Source of the DNA: Aliivibrio finisterrensis_A
Lineage (GTDB): Bacteria > Pseudomonadota > Gammaproteobacteria > Enterobacterales > Vibrionaceae
NCBI RefSeq assembly: GCF_004167675.1
Contig: NZ_SEZQ01000001.1
Length of the DNA: 64,000 nt
Strand: one strand, 5' to 3'
This document shows, one piece after another, positions 15,645 through 24,428 of the stretch. Under the pieces are notes generated by a model. That model was not told where the DNA came from and made no database searches. It worked only from the letters and a program-made list of their open reading frames with translations. A program made the position numbers and the translations under genes. How positions within the stretch are numbered: the first letter of the stretch is position 1; each line of letters begins with the position of its first letter.

Positions 15645-17072
15645 ATGCTAAAGAAATATTTATTAATGGTTGAGGATACCGCTTCAGTCGCAGCTTTATA
15701 TCGCTCTTACCTTAATCCCTTAGGTTTCGATATTGATGTTGTTGCTAAAGGGGGGGATGCTATTGTAAAAATTGAAGAAAGAACCCCTGATCTAGTTTTA
15801 CTTGATTTGCGTTTGCCTGATATGACTGGCTTTGAAGTATTAACAGAGATTAGAAAAAACAGTAAAGATATTCCCGTGGTTTTAATGACGGCTCATGGTT
15901 CTATTGATGCTGCCGTTGAAGCAATGCAATTGGGCGCTCAGGATTTTTTAATTAAACCCTGTGAGGCCGACCGATTAAGGGTTACCGTAAATAACGCACT
16001 TCGACAAGCGCAAAAATACCAAGATGAAGCAAAAGGGAGTTCAAATAAAACCAATAAACAATATCAAGGTTTTATTGGGAGTAGCTCTCAAATGAATAAA
16101 GTGTATCGAACGATTGATTCTGCAGCTTCGAGTAAAGCGACTATTTTTATTACTGGTGAATCCGGTACAGGTAAAGAAGTGTGTGCAGAGGCCGTTCATG
16201 CAGCAAGTAAGCGCTATGAAGGCCCTTTTATTGCGATAAACTGCGCGGCAATACCAAAAGACTTAATCGAAAGTGAGCTGTTTGGTCATGTTAAAGGTGC
16301 ATTTACTGGTGCTTCGGTTGATCGAAAAGGTGCAGCAGAACAGGCCGATGGGGGTACACTTTTTTTAGACGAATTGTGTGAAATGGATTTGGATTTACAG
16401 ACCAAACTATTACGTTTTATTCAAACAGGTACATTTCAAAAAGTAGGCTCTTCTAAAATGAGCCGAGTAGATGTTCGTTTTGTTTGTGCGACGAATAGAG
16501 ATCCGTGGCTTGAAGTCCAAGAAGGGCGGTTTCGTGAAGACCTTTATTATCGACTTCATGTTATCCCTCTGGTTTTGCCACCGTTGCGTGATCGTGGCAA
16601 TGATATTATAGAGATTGCCCACTCTATTCTTGGCCATTTTTCAAATGAAGAAGGGCGTGAATTTATTACTTTTAGCCCTGAAGTCACTGAAAGATTTTTG
16701 CATTATGATTGGCCTGGTAATGTTCGTCAGTTACAAAATGTCATTAGAAACGTAGTAGTGTTAAATAGAGGCAAAGAAGTTGAACTATCAATGCTTCCTC
16801 CTCCATTGTCGATTGAGCCTAAGGTTGGTTCAAATATTGCATCAATAGAAGGCATAAGCGGTGATCTGGCAGCGCATAATAATACGGAAAGTGCGCTTTA
16901 TAGTCTTAGTGGGGATAGTCGTGATGGCATTGTTCCATTGTGGCAATCAGAAAAGAAGATCATTGAATCTGCAATTGTTCTATGTGATGGAAATATACCG
17001 CAGGCAGCTAAATGCCTAGAGGTCAGTCCATCAACGTTATATAGAAAATTACAATCATGGAATAAAAAATAA
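15645..17072 (+). CDS. luxO: Quorum-sensing sigma-54 response regulator LuxO
   Basis: A 475-residue NtrC-family regulator. The receiver domain spans about residues 1-120, with E10/D11, phosphoacceptor D54 (VLLDLRLPDM) and K104 (FLIKPCE). The AAA+ domain has Walker A GESGTGKE at about 171-178 and the sigma-54 contact GAFTGA. A C-terminal Fis-like helix-turn-helix follows (NIPQAAKCLEVSPSTLYRKLQ). At low cell density LuxU phosphorylates LuxO, which activates qrr1 with sigma-54. The ATG at 15645 starts four residues before KYLLMVED. The gene is in an operon with luxU, 15 bp downstream. Confidence 0.97.
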   Translation: MLKKYLLMVEDTASVAALYRSYLNPLGFDIDVVAKGGDAIVKIEERTPDLVLLDLRLPDMTGFEVLTEIRKNSKDIPVVLMTAHGSIDAAVEAMQLGAQDFLIKPCEADRLRVTVNNALRQAQKYQDEAKGSSNKTNKQYQGFIGSSSQMNKVYRTIDSAASSKATIFITGESGTGKEVCAEAVHAASKRYEGPFIAINCAAIPKDLIESELFGHVKGAFTGASVDRKGAAEQADGGTLFLDELCEMDLDLQTKLLRFIQTGTFQKVGSSKMSRVDVRFVCATNRDPWLEVQEGRFREDLYYRLHVIPLVLPPLRDRGNDIIEIAHSILGHFSNEEGREFITFSPEVTERFLHYDWPGNVRQLQNVIRNVVVLNRGKEVELSMLPPPLSIEPKVGSNIASIEGISGDLAAHNNTESALYSLSGDSRDGIVPLWQSEKKIIESAIVLCDGNIPQAAKCLEVSPSTLYRKLQSWNKK

Positions 17073-17087
17073 CAGAGGGACGCTACT

Positions 17088-17432
17088 GTGAGTCAGTATA
17101 TAAATCAAATAGCGGTGAACCAATTAGTTCAAGAAGTAGGAGGCGAGAATGTTCCTTGTCTTTTTGGTATTTTTTGCGACGAGTTAGATGAGTTTATTGA
17201 TACGCTTACTGCTCAGCCTGAAATTGAGAAGGTAAGAGAGATAAGTCACTGCTTAAAAAGCAGCGCAGGTAGCTTTGGGGCTGATAAGCTGGCAATGATG
17301 GCTATTCATATTGAAGAGAAAGCAAAGGCAGAGCAGAAAGAGTGGGTCGAGCGCAATATCTCCGAATTTGTTAATATTGCGCGTGGAACTGAATTGGCTT
17401 ATCGTGAATTATTAATGAAACAAGCGTATTAA
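17088..17432 (+). CDS. luxU: Phosphorelay protein LuxU
   Basis: A 114-residue histidine phosphotransfer (HPt) protein with GTG start. The active-site helix is EISHCLKSSAGSFGADKL, with the phosphorylated histidine at residue 54. It carries phosphate between the membrane sensor kinases (LuxPQ, AinR type) and LuxO; none of those kinases is in this window. It follows luxO at 15 bp. Its stop codon overlaps the stop codon of the converging yvcK-like gene by four bases, leaving no room for a separate terminator. Confidence 0.95.
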   Translation: MSQYINQIAVNQLVQEVGGENVPCLFGIFCDELDEFIDTLTAQPEIEKVREISHCLKSSAGSFGADKLAMMAIHIEEKAKAEQKEWVERNISEFVNIARGTELAYRELLMKQAY

Positions 17433-18307
17433 TCCAATAAGTTGATTATGGCTTGTTTTAGTTTATCTCTATCGTGTCGCCAGTCATGATTCAGTGAGGC
17501 TAAATCTGTGGTTTTACAATCGTATTCTTGTTGTAATTCCACTAGTTCTTTATCGGTTAAAATGACATCCACTTTTCTTCCTAAACAAGCACGCTCACAC
17601 CATTCAAGCATCATCTTGTGATCCATTTTTCCTGCTGGCCCAAACTCTTTTGATAAGTTATCAATAAAGACGACCTTCGCGGTATTATTTTCTCCAATCG
17701 CTTTACCTAATCCAGTCAGCAGCAGTGGTGGCATGATACTGGTTAAGAAACTTCCAGGACCTAATAAAATTAAATCAGCTTTTTTCACCGCCTCAATGGC
17801 TTCGAATGTAGCAGGAACTTCGGGGTCTAAAAAAAGACGTAAAGGGAGTTCACTCATCTCATCAATATTGGTTTCGCCAGATATTTTACGTAAATCTGTC
17901 GTTAATGCGCCTAAATCAGACGGGTGCTCAGACATTGGGATTATTTGCGTTTCTACTTTTAGCATGTCACGAATAAGATTTATAGCATCTAAAGGGCGAA
18001 CGCTAAGGTTATCTAATGCGGTGAGCATTAAATTTCCAAGATTATGGCCGTGTAATTCCCCTTGTCCTTTAAAGCGGTATTCAAACATCATTGAGCTGAT
18101 AGATGGGTCCGTGATAAGTTGGTTAATACAATTACGTGTATCTCCCCATGCAATACCACCTTGGCACTCTCTAATTCGGCCTGTTGAGCCACCATTATCA
18201 GTGGTGGCAACGATTCCCGTCGCATTCTTACCAAAATCACTTAATGCAGCAAGTACACGACCTAAGCCATGTCCGCCTCCGATAGCAACAATTTGATGTT
18301 CATTCAT
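17429..18307 (-). CDS. YvcK/CofD-family UDP-GlcNAc-binding-type protein
   Basis: A 292-residue protein with the glycine-rich start QIVAIGGGHGLGRVLAAL, then ATTDNGGSTGRIREC and HGHNLGNLMLTAL, the signature motifs of the CofD-like/YvcK family (E. coli YbhK). Relatives bind UDP-GlcNAc and affect central carbon metabolism and cell-wall growth; despite the CofD name they are not thought to make coenzyme F420 in these bacteria. The neighbours are luxU (converging) and, upstream on the other strand, the moa operon. The luxO-luxU-yvcK-moaA order is shared with V. cholerae. The precise biochemical role is not settled. Confidence 0.88.
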   Translation of the reverse strand: MNEHQIVAIGGGHGLGRVLAALSDFGKNATGIVATTDNGGSTGRIRECQGGIAWGDTRNCINQLITDPSISSMMFEYRFKGQGELHGHNLGNLMLTALDNLSVRPLDAINLIRDMLKVETQIIPMSEHPSDLGALTTDLRKISGETNIDEMSELPLRLFLDPEVPATFEAIEAVKKADLILLGPGSFLTSIMPPLLLTGLGKAIGENNTAKVVFIDNLSKEFGPAGKMDHKMMLEWCERACLGRKVDVILTDKELVELQQEYDCKTTDLASLNHDWRHDRDKLKQAIINLLD

Positions 18308-18540
18308 AACATTTACTTTATTCGAATTAGTATTACTTTCAGTGTCGTGGATCTAGAAAGTGAGAACAAGCAATCATTATGTAAATGCTGAATTAATCAC
18401 AGTTTGAAGACTGAATAAGTGCATAAAAATAACATTAATTAAACAAAATAGAGAAATTTCGAAGAAATATGAAAAAAATTGGAAAACCACAGAAATATTG
18501 AGTATTTTAATAAGAGCGCCAACTTAATCATTAGTGATGG
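18308..18540. other. Intergenic region between the yvcK-like gene and the moa leader
   Basis: About 230 AT-rich bases before the riboswitch-like leader. It should hold the divergent promoters for the yvcK-like gene and moaA. No ORF or recognisable operator was found. Confidence 0.5.
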
Positions 18541-18544
18541 GTTA

Positions 18545-18695
18545 ATCTATTGTTGATTAGGTTTGGTTGCCATAACTCCGAGCTCAAGCTGCTAAGTTGT
18601 TTTAAGAAGCACTCAATATGTAGCGTGAGCCAGTGACAATTCGGTCACAAGGGTTTGTTTGGAAATGAACAAGCCTCCCGTGTTTGGAAAGGTGT
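18545..18695 (+). promoter_or_regulatory. Probable molybdenum cofactor (Moco) riboswitch upstream of moaA
   Basis: The 150-nt leader is unusually structured. It includes an ACTCCGAGC segment near 18575, a small hairpin GTGACAATTCGGTCAC near 18632, a second hairpin GTTTGTTTGGAAATGAACAAGC near 18653 cut short here to its arms TTGTT/GAACAA, and GCCTCCCGTG leading into the ribosome site (GGAAAGG) seven bases before the GTG start. Position and conserved CTCCGAGC and GCCTCCCG blocks fit the Moco RNA motif found upstream of moaA in gammaproteobacteria. In that class ligand binding is thought to hide the ribosome site. Assignment rests on memory of the motif, not on a covariance search. Confidence 0.7.
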
Positions 18696-18698
18696 TCC

Positions 18699-19688
18699 GT
18701 GGCGAAACAATTCGAAGATAATTTTAATCGTAAGTTTTATTACTTACGGTTGTCGATTACAGACGTCTGTAATTTTAAATGTACTTATTGTTTACCTGAT
18801 GGCTATAGGCCTGAAAATGGTAGACGAGAGTCCTTCCTTGAGCTTGATGAAATCAAACGTACGGTGAGTGCGTTTGCGCGTTGTGGTACGTCAAAAGTAC
18901 GTATCACAGGTGGAGAACCAAGCCTGCGTAAAGATTTTACTGAGATCATTCGTACCGTAGCCTCACAGCCAGGCATAACCAAAGTCGCCACTACGACTAA
19001 TGGTTACCGTATGGAAAAGCATGTTGCTGAATGGCGAGAAGCAGGCCTTACTGATATCAATGTGAGTGTTGATAGTTTAAATCCCAATATGTTTTATCAG
19101 ATCACAGGTGAAAATAAATTTGCCGATGTTATGGCTGGTATTGATAAGGCAATCGAAGTGGGCTTTAAGCAGGTAAAAGTGAATACTGTTCTACTAAAAG
19201 ATCTCAATAGCACCGAATTACCTCTATTTTTAAAGTGGATTCAAACTCGCCCAATTCAATTACGCTTTATTGAATTGATGCAAACGGGTGAAATGAACGA
19301 TCTATTTAAAAACCATCATCAGTCTGGTGTGTCTATTCGTAATCATTTAATTGCTAATAATTGGATATTGAAGCCACGCAGTGAAAGTGATGGCCCTGCT
19401 CAAGTCTTTACTCATCCTGATTATATGGGCGAGATTGGTTTGATCATGCCGTATGAAAAAGATTTTTGCCAAAGCTGTAACCGACTACGTGTATCAGCAA
19501 AAGGCAAATTACATATGTGCTTGTTTGGTGATTATGGCGTCGATTTGCGTGAATTACTGCAAGAAGACGGACAACAAGATGAGTTAATTCAACGTATTCA
19601 AACTCAACTAGATAATAAAGCGGAAGGCCACTTTTTACATGATGGCCACGCTGGAATGACCCCACACTTAGCCTCTATTGGCGGATAA
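18699..19688 (+). CDS. moaA: GTP 3',8-cyclase MoaA
   Basis: A 329-residue radical SAM enzyme, the first step of molybdenum cofactor synthesis. The N-terminal [4Fe-4S]/SAM motif is C24-N-F-K-C28-T-Y-C31; the C-terminal substrate cluster is CQSCNRLRVSAKGKLHMC; the protein ends in the GG doublet needed for activity (ASIGG). Start chosen at GTG 18699 (MAKQFEDNFNRKFYYLRL), which matches E. coli length exactly and follows GGAAAGG; a TTG at 18684 would add five residues. First gene of moaACDE. moaB, which follows moaA in E. coli, is absent: only 12 bp separate moaA and moaC. Confidence 0.96.
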   Translation: MAKQFEDNFNRKFYYLRLSITDVCNFKCTYCLPDGYRPENGRRESFLELDEIKRTVSAFARCGTSKVRITGGEPSLRKDFTEIIRTVASQPGITKVATTTNGYRMEKHVAEWREAGLTDINVSVDSLNPNMFYQITGENKFADVMAGIDKAIEVGFKQVKVNTVLLKDLNSTELPLFLKWIQTRPIQLRFIELMQTGEMNDLFKNHHQSGVSIRNHLIANNWILKPRSESDGPAQVFTHPDYMGEIGLIMPYEKDFCQSCNRLRVSAKGKLHMCLFGDYGVDLRELLQEDGQQDELIQRIQTQLDNKAEGHFLHDGHAGMTPHLASIGG

Positions 19689-19700
19689 TAAAGAAGAATT

Positions 19701-20180
19701 ATGTCAAATTTTACTCATATTAATGCCTCTGGTGAGGCGAACATGGTTGATGTTTCAGCTAAGCAAGAAACAGTACGAGAAGCGCGTGCCGAAGCGTTTG
19801 TTCATATGGCTCCAGAAACGTTAAAACTGATTGTTTCAGGCTCTCACCATAAAGGTGATGTGTTTGCCACAGCTCGTATTGCTGGTATTCAAGCGGCTAA
19901 AAAAACATGGGATCTTATTCCACTGTGCCACCCATTACTGCTAACTAAAGTTGAAGTTCAGCTTGAAGCAATTGAAGCAGAAAACATGGTTCGTATTGAA
20001 TCTGTGTGTAAATTAGCGGGAAAAACAGGCGTTGAGATGGAAGCGTTAACAGCGGCATCGGTTGCTGCATTAACCATCTATGATATGTGTAAAGCGGTTC
20101 AAAAAGACATGGTTATTGGTCAGGTTCGTTTATTAGAAAAGACGGGCGGTAAATCTGGACATTTTAAGGCAGACGCATGA
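19701..20180 (+). CDS. moaC: Cyclic pyranopterin monophosphate synthase MoaC
   Basis: A 159-residue enzyme that completes conversion of the MoaA product to cyclic pyranopterin monophosphate. Family motifs: ANMVDVSAKQETVREA, IAGIQAAKKTWDLIPLCHPLLLTKV and GKTGVEMEALTAASVAALT, including the catalytic K in the C-terminal AVQKDM segment. It overlaps the start of moaD by four bases (ATGA), so the two are translationally coupled. Confidence 0.96.
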   Translation: MSNFTHINASGEANMVDVSAKQETVREARAEAFVHMAPETLKLIVSGSHHKGDVFATARIAGIQAAKKTWDLIPLCHPLLLTKVEVQLEAIEAENMVRIESVCKLAGKTGVEMEALTAASVAALTIYDMCKAVQKDMVIGQVRLLEKTGGKSGHFKADA

Positions 20181-20422
20181 TTACAGTATTATTTTTCGCA
20201 CAAACAAAAGAGTTAGTAGGTACTGACAAACTTGAGTTAACAGGCGATTACGCAACTGCCGAAGAGATCCGTGAAGAGTTAAGTAAAAAAGAAGGCAAAT
20301 GGGATTTAGCGCTAGAGAAAGGTAAATTACTGGTTGCTATTAATCAAACGATTTCAAGTTTAGATTCAGCAGTTGCTGACGGTGATGAGGTTGCTTTCTT
20401 CCCTCCAGTGACAGGTGGTTAA
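20177..20422 (+). CDS. moaD: Molybdopterin synthase small subunit MoaD
   Basis: An 81-residue ubiquitin-fold sulfur carrier. The C-terminus FFPPVTGG supplies the Gly-Gly tail that MoeB adenylates and that then carries the thiocarboxylate used by MoaE. Length is standard. The start overlaps moaC by four bases; moaE starts one base after the stop codon. Confidence 0.95.
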   Translation: MITVLFFAQTKELVGTDKLELTGDYATAEEIREELSKKEGKWDLALEKGKLLVAINQTISSLDSAVADGDEVAFFPPVTGG

Positions 20423-20423
20423 T

Positions 20424-20870
20424 ATGATTTCAGTTCAAGAGCATGATTTTAATGTTGGAGATGAATATCAATTATTAGCAGAAGGAACCGCTGCGGGTGC
20501 AGTGGTTACTTTTATTGGTAAAGTTCGAGACATGAACCTTGGCGATGATGTGACAGGGCTGTCTCTAGAGCATTACCCAGGAATGACCGAAAAGTCTCTT
20601 AACGATATTGTTGCACAAGCCAAAGCACGTTGGCCATTACTTAAAGTGAAAGTGATTCACCGAGTAGGGGACTTAGAACTTGGTGATCAAATCGTCTTTG
20701 TTGGTGTATCAAGTGCCCATCGTGGTGCTGCGTTTGATTCGTGTGAATTCATTATGGATTACTTAAAAACCAATGCACCGTTCTGGAAAAAAGAACGAAC
20801 AACTAAAGAAGTGCGCTGGGTTGAATCAAGAGATACAGATAAATCAGCGGCGCAACGCTGGGAAAAGTAA
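20424..20870 (+). CDS. moaE: Molybdopterin synthase large subunit MoaE
   Basis: A 148-residue catalytic subunit that inserts two sulfurs from MoaD into cyclic pyranopterin monophosphate. Motifs: GAVVTFIGKVRDMN, LEHYPGMTEKSL, HRVGDLELGD and APFWKKERT, whose lysines act in catalysis. The ATG at 20424 has an AGGTGG ribosome site inside the end of moaD; a GTG at 20415 would add three residues and is less likely. Last gene of the operon, followed by a terminator. Confidence 0.95.
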   Translation: MISVQEHDFNVGDEYQLLAEGTAAGAVVTFIGKVRDMNLGDDVTGLSLEHYPGMTEKSLNDIVAQAKARWPLLKVKVIHRVGDLELGDQIVFVGVSSAHRGAAFDSCEFIMDYLKTNAPFWKKERTTKEVRWVESRDTDKSAAQRWEK

Positions 20871-20930
20871 TTATTTGATTTAGGTATTTCTGTTGGTATT
20901 TCGCTTCGGAATTATTTATAGAAGACAAAT

Positions 20931-20968
20931 AAAAAAGGGAAGAGAGCATATGCTTTCTTCCCTTTTTC
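20931..20968. terminator. Bidirectional terminator between moaE and the ATP-grasp gene
   Basis: Arms AAAAAAGGGAAG and CTTCCCTTTTT around AGAGCATATGCTTT, with A/T runs on both sides, placed between converging genes. Confidence 0.85.
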
Positions 20969-20995
20969 TATTTAGATTGAGCGAGTGACAGTTTG

Positions 20996-21961
20996 TTATT
21001 TATTATAAATACCAAACTGTTCCATCGCATAAGCAACACGTGCTTCTGGTGTTGGGTAAGGGACGGTTTCTTCCAAGCTCTCAATATGTTTTAAGCGAGG
21101 CAGTAGCCCTGTACCATTCGCTATTTGAATCGCTAAACCTGGACGAGCATTAAGTTCAAGCACCATTGGTCCATACACTTTATCTAAAACCATATCCGTT
21201 CCCATATAGCCTAAGCCTGTCATTTCCCATGCACTTGATGCAAGAGTTAGCAGTTTATGCCAATGTGGAACCTCTAAGGTGCTTAATAGTTTGCCTGTAT
21301 CAGGGTGCTTTTCAACAGGTAAGTCAAACTGTACAGCGCGTACAGCTTTACCTGTACCAATATCAATCCCTACACCAACCGCACCTTGGTGCAAGTTAGC
21401 TTTACCATCAGAGTCAGTGGTTGATAAACGCATCATCGCCATGACAGGGTAGCCTTTAAATACAATAATTCGTACATCGGGCACGCCTTCGTAACTGAAG
21501 CCATCAAACACATCATCAAATTGGATCAAGTTTTCAATCATTGCCACATCATTTTTTCCACCAAGGGAGAAAAGGCCTGCCAATGTATTGGTAATATGAC
21601 GTTCAACATCTTGCTTATTTGCTTCAGCGCCAGAAGGTTTGTAATACACACCATCTTTATGAGAAGTAATAACTAAAATACCTTTACCGCCACTGCCTTG
21701 GGCCGGTTTGATAACAAATCCAGGCCAATCTTTAACGATATCGTGAATGTTTTTTACTTCAGCTTGGCTGTCTATCACCCCAATAAGCTTAGGTACCGTA
21801 GCCCCAGCTTTTTCGGCAATAATCTTAGTTTTTAATTTATCATCAACTAATGGGTACTTACTACGATCATTGTAACGGCCAATGTAGCTGCCGTTACGCT
21901 GATTCATTCCCATTATCCCTTTCGCTTTTAGTTTTGACGGAGACGTAAATCTACTAAACAC
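20996..21961 (-). CDS. Alpha-L-glutamate ligase-like (RimK-related) ATP-grasp protein
   Basis: A 321-residue ATP-grasp enzyme. The nucleotide-binding region includes PGFVIKPAQGSGGKGILVI, and the metal/ATP end is GTDMVLDKVYGPMVLELNARPGLAIQ. It resembles RimK, which adds glutamates to ribosomal protein S6, but has a distinct N-terminal segment (MGMNQRNGSYIGRYNDRSKYP) and belongs to a related subfamily. It is the last gene of a three-gene cluster with an inactive transglutaminase/7TM protein (3 bp upstream) and a retropepsin-like lipoprotein. Comparative work has grouped these three families as a peptide-ligating and peptide-cutting system, but the substrate is unknown. Confidence 0.85.
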   Translation of the reverse strand: MFSRFTSPSKLKAKGIMGMNQRNGSYIGRYNDRSKYPLVDDKLKTKIIAEKAGATVPKLIGVIDSQAEVKNIHDIVKDWPGFVIKPAQGSGGKGILVITSHKDGVYYKPSGAEANKQDVERHITNTLAGLFSLGGKNDVAMIENLIQFDDVFDGFSYEGVPDVRIIVFKGYPVMAMMRLSTTDSDGKANLHQGAVGVGIDIGTGKAVRAVQFDLPVEKHPDTGKLLSTLEVPHWHKLLTLASSAWEMTGLGYMGTDMVLDKVYGPMVLELNARPGLAIQIANGTGLLPRLKHIESLEETVPYPTPEARVAYAMEQFGIYNK

Positions 21962-21964
21962 AAG

Positions 21965-23473
21965 TTAGTCCTCCGCTAAAGGCTTAAAGCGGCGAAGCTC
22001 ACTTAAACGGTAGCCCGTGTAGTTACCAAGCATTAGGATAACCGCTAGGATAATTAGCTGAACACCAATAAAGTTAAACGTTAAATGCTGTACAAATGGG
22101 TTTGTCATTGCGATATAAATCAAGATTGCAGTTAACAATGAACCACCACCTTGTGTCGCCACTTCTTTCCAGCCTTCTTCTTCCCAAAGGATAGACATAC
22201 GCTCAACCGTCCAAGATAGAATAATCATAGGGAAGAAAGTAATACTTAACCCAGCGGTTAAACCAATCTTAAAGGCAACAATCGTAAAGATTGAGATGAT
22301 CATAATGACGGTGATTATCACCGCGGAGATCCTTGCTACCAGAAGTAGGTTGAGTTTAGATAAGTAGCTACGAATAACCAAACCAGTACCAACAATCAGT
22401 AAGAAACCAACAATACCAGTGACTAGCTGAGTTTGTACAAAAGCAACAGCAATAAGTACTGGCATGAAAGTACCAGAGGTTTTTAAACCGACAATAACTC
22501 GTAAGAAAACAACCATTAACGCACCAATAGGAATAAGCATGATGGTTTTAAACATCGACTGTTCTTCAAGAGGTAAGCTATGGATAGAGAAGTTTAATAG
22601 GTTATCTGCTTCTACTTTTTTCTCGGTTGCCGCTGTTGGTGATATTTCTTGTGCAATCATTGAGAAGTTAATTTGGCTGTTTTTACCGCCAACAACATCT
22701 AATAGAGAGACATTGGTTTCATCCCAAAGCAGTAAGTTCGTAGGTTGGCCTTGCTCACCTGTCTCAGGATTGAACAGTTGCCACTTTTCACCATTCCATA
22801 CTTCAACCATGTGTTGTACAGATTGGCGACGACGCCCATCTTCTAACCAAAGAGCACCAACGATTTTATTATGAATCGTTTCGTAGCTTAATAATTTAGA
22901 AACGGCTTGGACTTTGGTTAAGTCATTTAGAAGTAAAGAGGCATTTTGATTATCAGGATCATTAAATTGCTTAATTAGTTCACGAGTTAGTGTGATGTCA
23001 TCAGAAGAACGAGCTCTTGCTTGATCTAATAATGAGATAGCTGCAGCTTCGTGTGGACCCTCAAAAGTAACCGCTTCTGGTTTCTCTGATTTCGGTGGCT
23101 CAATGGTCGCTTCTGCGAATGGGTCAACTAAAATTTGAGTCTTATAATAAAGGGTTTGTGGCCCGTCGGCTTGGCGAATAGTCCATTCGGCACGGCGTCC
23201 ATGCTCTGTCGTTAAATAAGCAATACCGTAGCCTGGAGAAGATGCACTCTCATCGACGATAGTAAAGCCGGCTTGGTTTTGTGGGGCAGCCATAGATACT
23301 TTTACTGGTTTATTGACTGCATCAAATTGAATTCGGGCTTCTACATCCCAAACTTGGCTTCTTTCACCGGGTGTCCAAGGTACTCCGTATGAGTCATGGC
23401 GTAACCAACTTAATGTAAGCCCTGCGACAATTAATAGTGAAATCAGAAAATAAAAAGGCACTCTTGATGGCAT
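21965..23473 (-). CDS. Inactive transglutaminase-like / 7TM membrane protein
   Basis: A 502-residue protein. An N-terminal membrane helix (PFYFLISLLIVAGLTLSWLR) is followed by a soluble domain of about 280 residues with a transglutaminase-like core. The Cys-His-Asp triad is not evident: around GALWLEDGRRRQSVQHMVEVWNG there is no nucleophilic Cys. Seven C-terminal membrane helices start near LPLEEQSMFKTIMLIPIGALMVVF. The architecture fits the paired families PF14400 (inactive transglutaminase) and PF14402 (7TM). It probably presents or senses a peptide for the adjacent ATP-grasp enzyme and retropepsin-like protein. About 110 bp separate it from the upstream protease-like gene. Confidence 0.83.
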   Translation of the reverse strand: MPSRVPFYFLISLLIVAGLTLSWLRHDSYGVPWTPGERSQVWDVEARIQFDAVNKPVKVSMAAPQNQAGFTIVDESASSPGYGIAYLTTEHGRRAEWTIRQADGPQTLYYKTQILVDPFAEATIEPPKSEKPEAVTFEGPHEAAAISLLDQARARSSDDITLTRELIKQFNDPDNQNASLLLNDLTKVQAVSKLLSYETIHNKIVGALWLEDGRRRQSVQHMVEVWNGEKWQLFNPETGEQGQPTNLLLWDETNVSLLDVVGGKNSQINFSMIAQEISPTAATEKKVEADNLLNFSIHSLPLEEQSMFKTIMLIPIGALMVVFLRVIVGLKTSGTFMPVLIAVAFVQTQLVTGIVGFLLIVGTGLVIRSYLSKLNLLLVARISAVIITVIMIISIFTIVAFKIGLTAGLSITFFPMIILSWTVERMSILWEEEGWKEVATQGGGSLLTAILIYIAMTNPFVQHLTFNFIGVQLIILAVILMLGNYTGYRLSELRRFKPLAED

Positions 23474-23581
23474 AACGTCCTCGTTGTAATAGCATATCGA
23501 AAAGATAATTATAATTGTAATTCAAGCGGTAAATTATGCTACTAACATATTGAATAAATTACCGCTTATTTGAGGTAGGAG

Positions 23582-24349
23582 CTATTTTTTGCTTTGAACA
23601 AACTCTTTACTAACGTCAATAACAGCAATATCTTGAATAAACTCACGACCAAGTAAAACAGAATGAGTCATGTGAGAGCGGTCGGCAAGTGTAAACTGAA
23701 CTTTTTCATGGATTGCCCCAAGTTTGATCCAAAGCTCAACAACCGGGCGGCGTTCCATTTCTTCTGTGGTTGATTGACGAATTTTAACGTTACGAATCAC
23801 CGGTGCAGTGATCCACTCTAGTTTTCCATCTGCTTGCGTATCTTGGTTGATTAGATGGAATCGTACCCATTGAGTACCATTTCGTTCAAATTCTTGAAGA
23901 TCAACGGCATTAAGAGAAGAGGTTGTTGCCCCTGTATCAATACGAGCAGTAAATTGCTGCTTAATATCAGCAATTTCAACATTTTCAATTGCACCTAAAA
24001 TTAAGGTGTCTTTCAATGATTGCGTTTGCATAGAAACTGGAACTGGTGCTAAGCGAGCCTTTTTAGAGGTCGCTTGCTTTATACTTGTTTGAATTTTGGT
24101 TTGTTCAGTTCGAACCATCGATAGCTCTTCTGATACATTCGATAACTCTTTTTCTAATGTGGAAATATAGTCATTTTGCGTCTCAATCTTTGTTTCCATA
24201 TTATCTAAACGAGTGTTTAGATTAGTTTCCATAGACTTAATGGCTGCAACTGTTTCTGTATTATCTGAAGCAACTGGTGCTGCTTGTTGGGTTAGAGCAC
24301 AGCCTGAAAGGCTTAAAATAGCAACCAGTGGTAAAATTCGTTGGATCAT
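23582..24349 (-). CDS. RimB/retropepsin-like putative protease, lipoprotein with coiled coil
   Basis: A 255-residue lipoprotein. The signal peptide MIQRILPLVAILSLSGC ends at a lipobox cysteine. Residues about 30-95 form a coiled coil (NTRLDNMETKIETQNDYISTL). The C-terminal 150 residues are the Zn_protease/RimB domain (PF05618), a single retropepsin-like fold with the active-site motif RIDTGATTSSLNAVD and the later LADRSHMTHSVLLGREFI. Annotation pipelines call this family an ATP-dependent zinc protease, but the visible motif (DTGATTSS) is an aspartic-protease type. First gene of the cluster with the 7TM and ATP-grasp genes. A second, shorter paralogue lies at 42534. Confidence 0.85.
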   Translation of the reverse strand: MIQRILPLVAILSLSGCALTQQAAPVASDNTETVAAIKSMETNLNTRLDNMETKIETQNDYISTLEKELSNVSEELSMVRTEQTKIQTSIKQATSKKARLAPVPVSMQTQSLKDTLILGAIENVEIADIKQQFTARIDTGATTSSLNAVDLQEFERNGTQWVRFHLINQDTQADGKLEWITAPVIRNVKIRQSTTEEMERRPVVELWIKLGAIHEKVQFTLADRSHMTHSVLLGREFIQDIAVIDVSKEFVQSKK

Positions 24350-24428
24350 TTGATGTTCCGTTGATTTAAATTAACATGGAGATAATAACGATAATAAATA
24401 GAGGCGAATAGCCCCTAAATGTTAGCGT

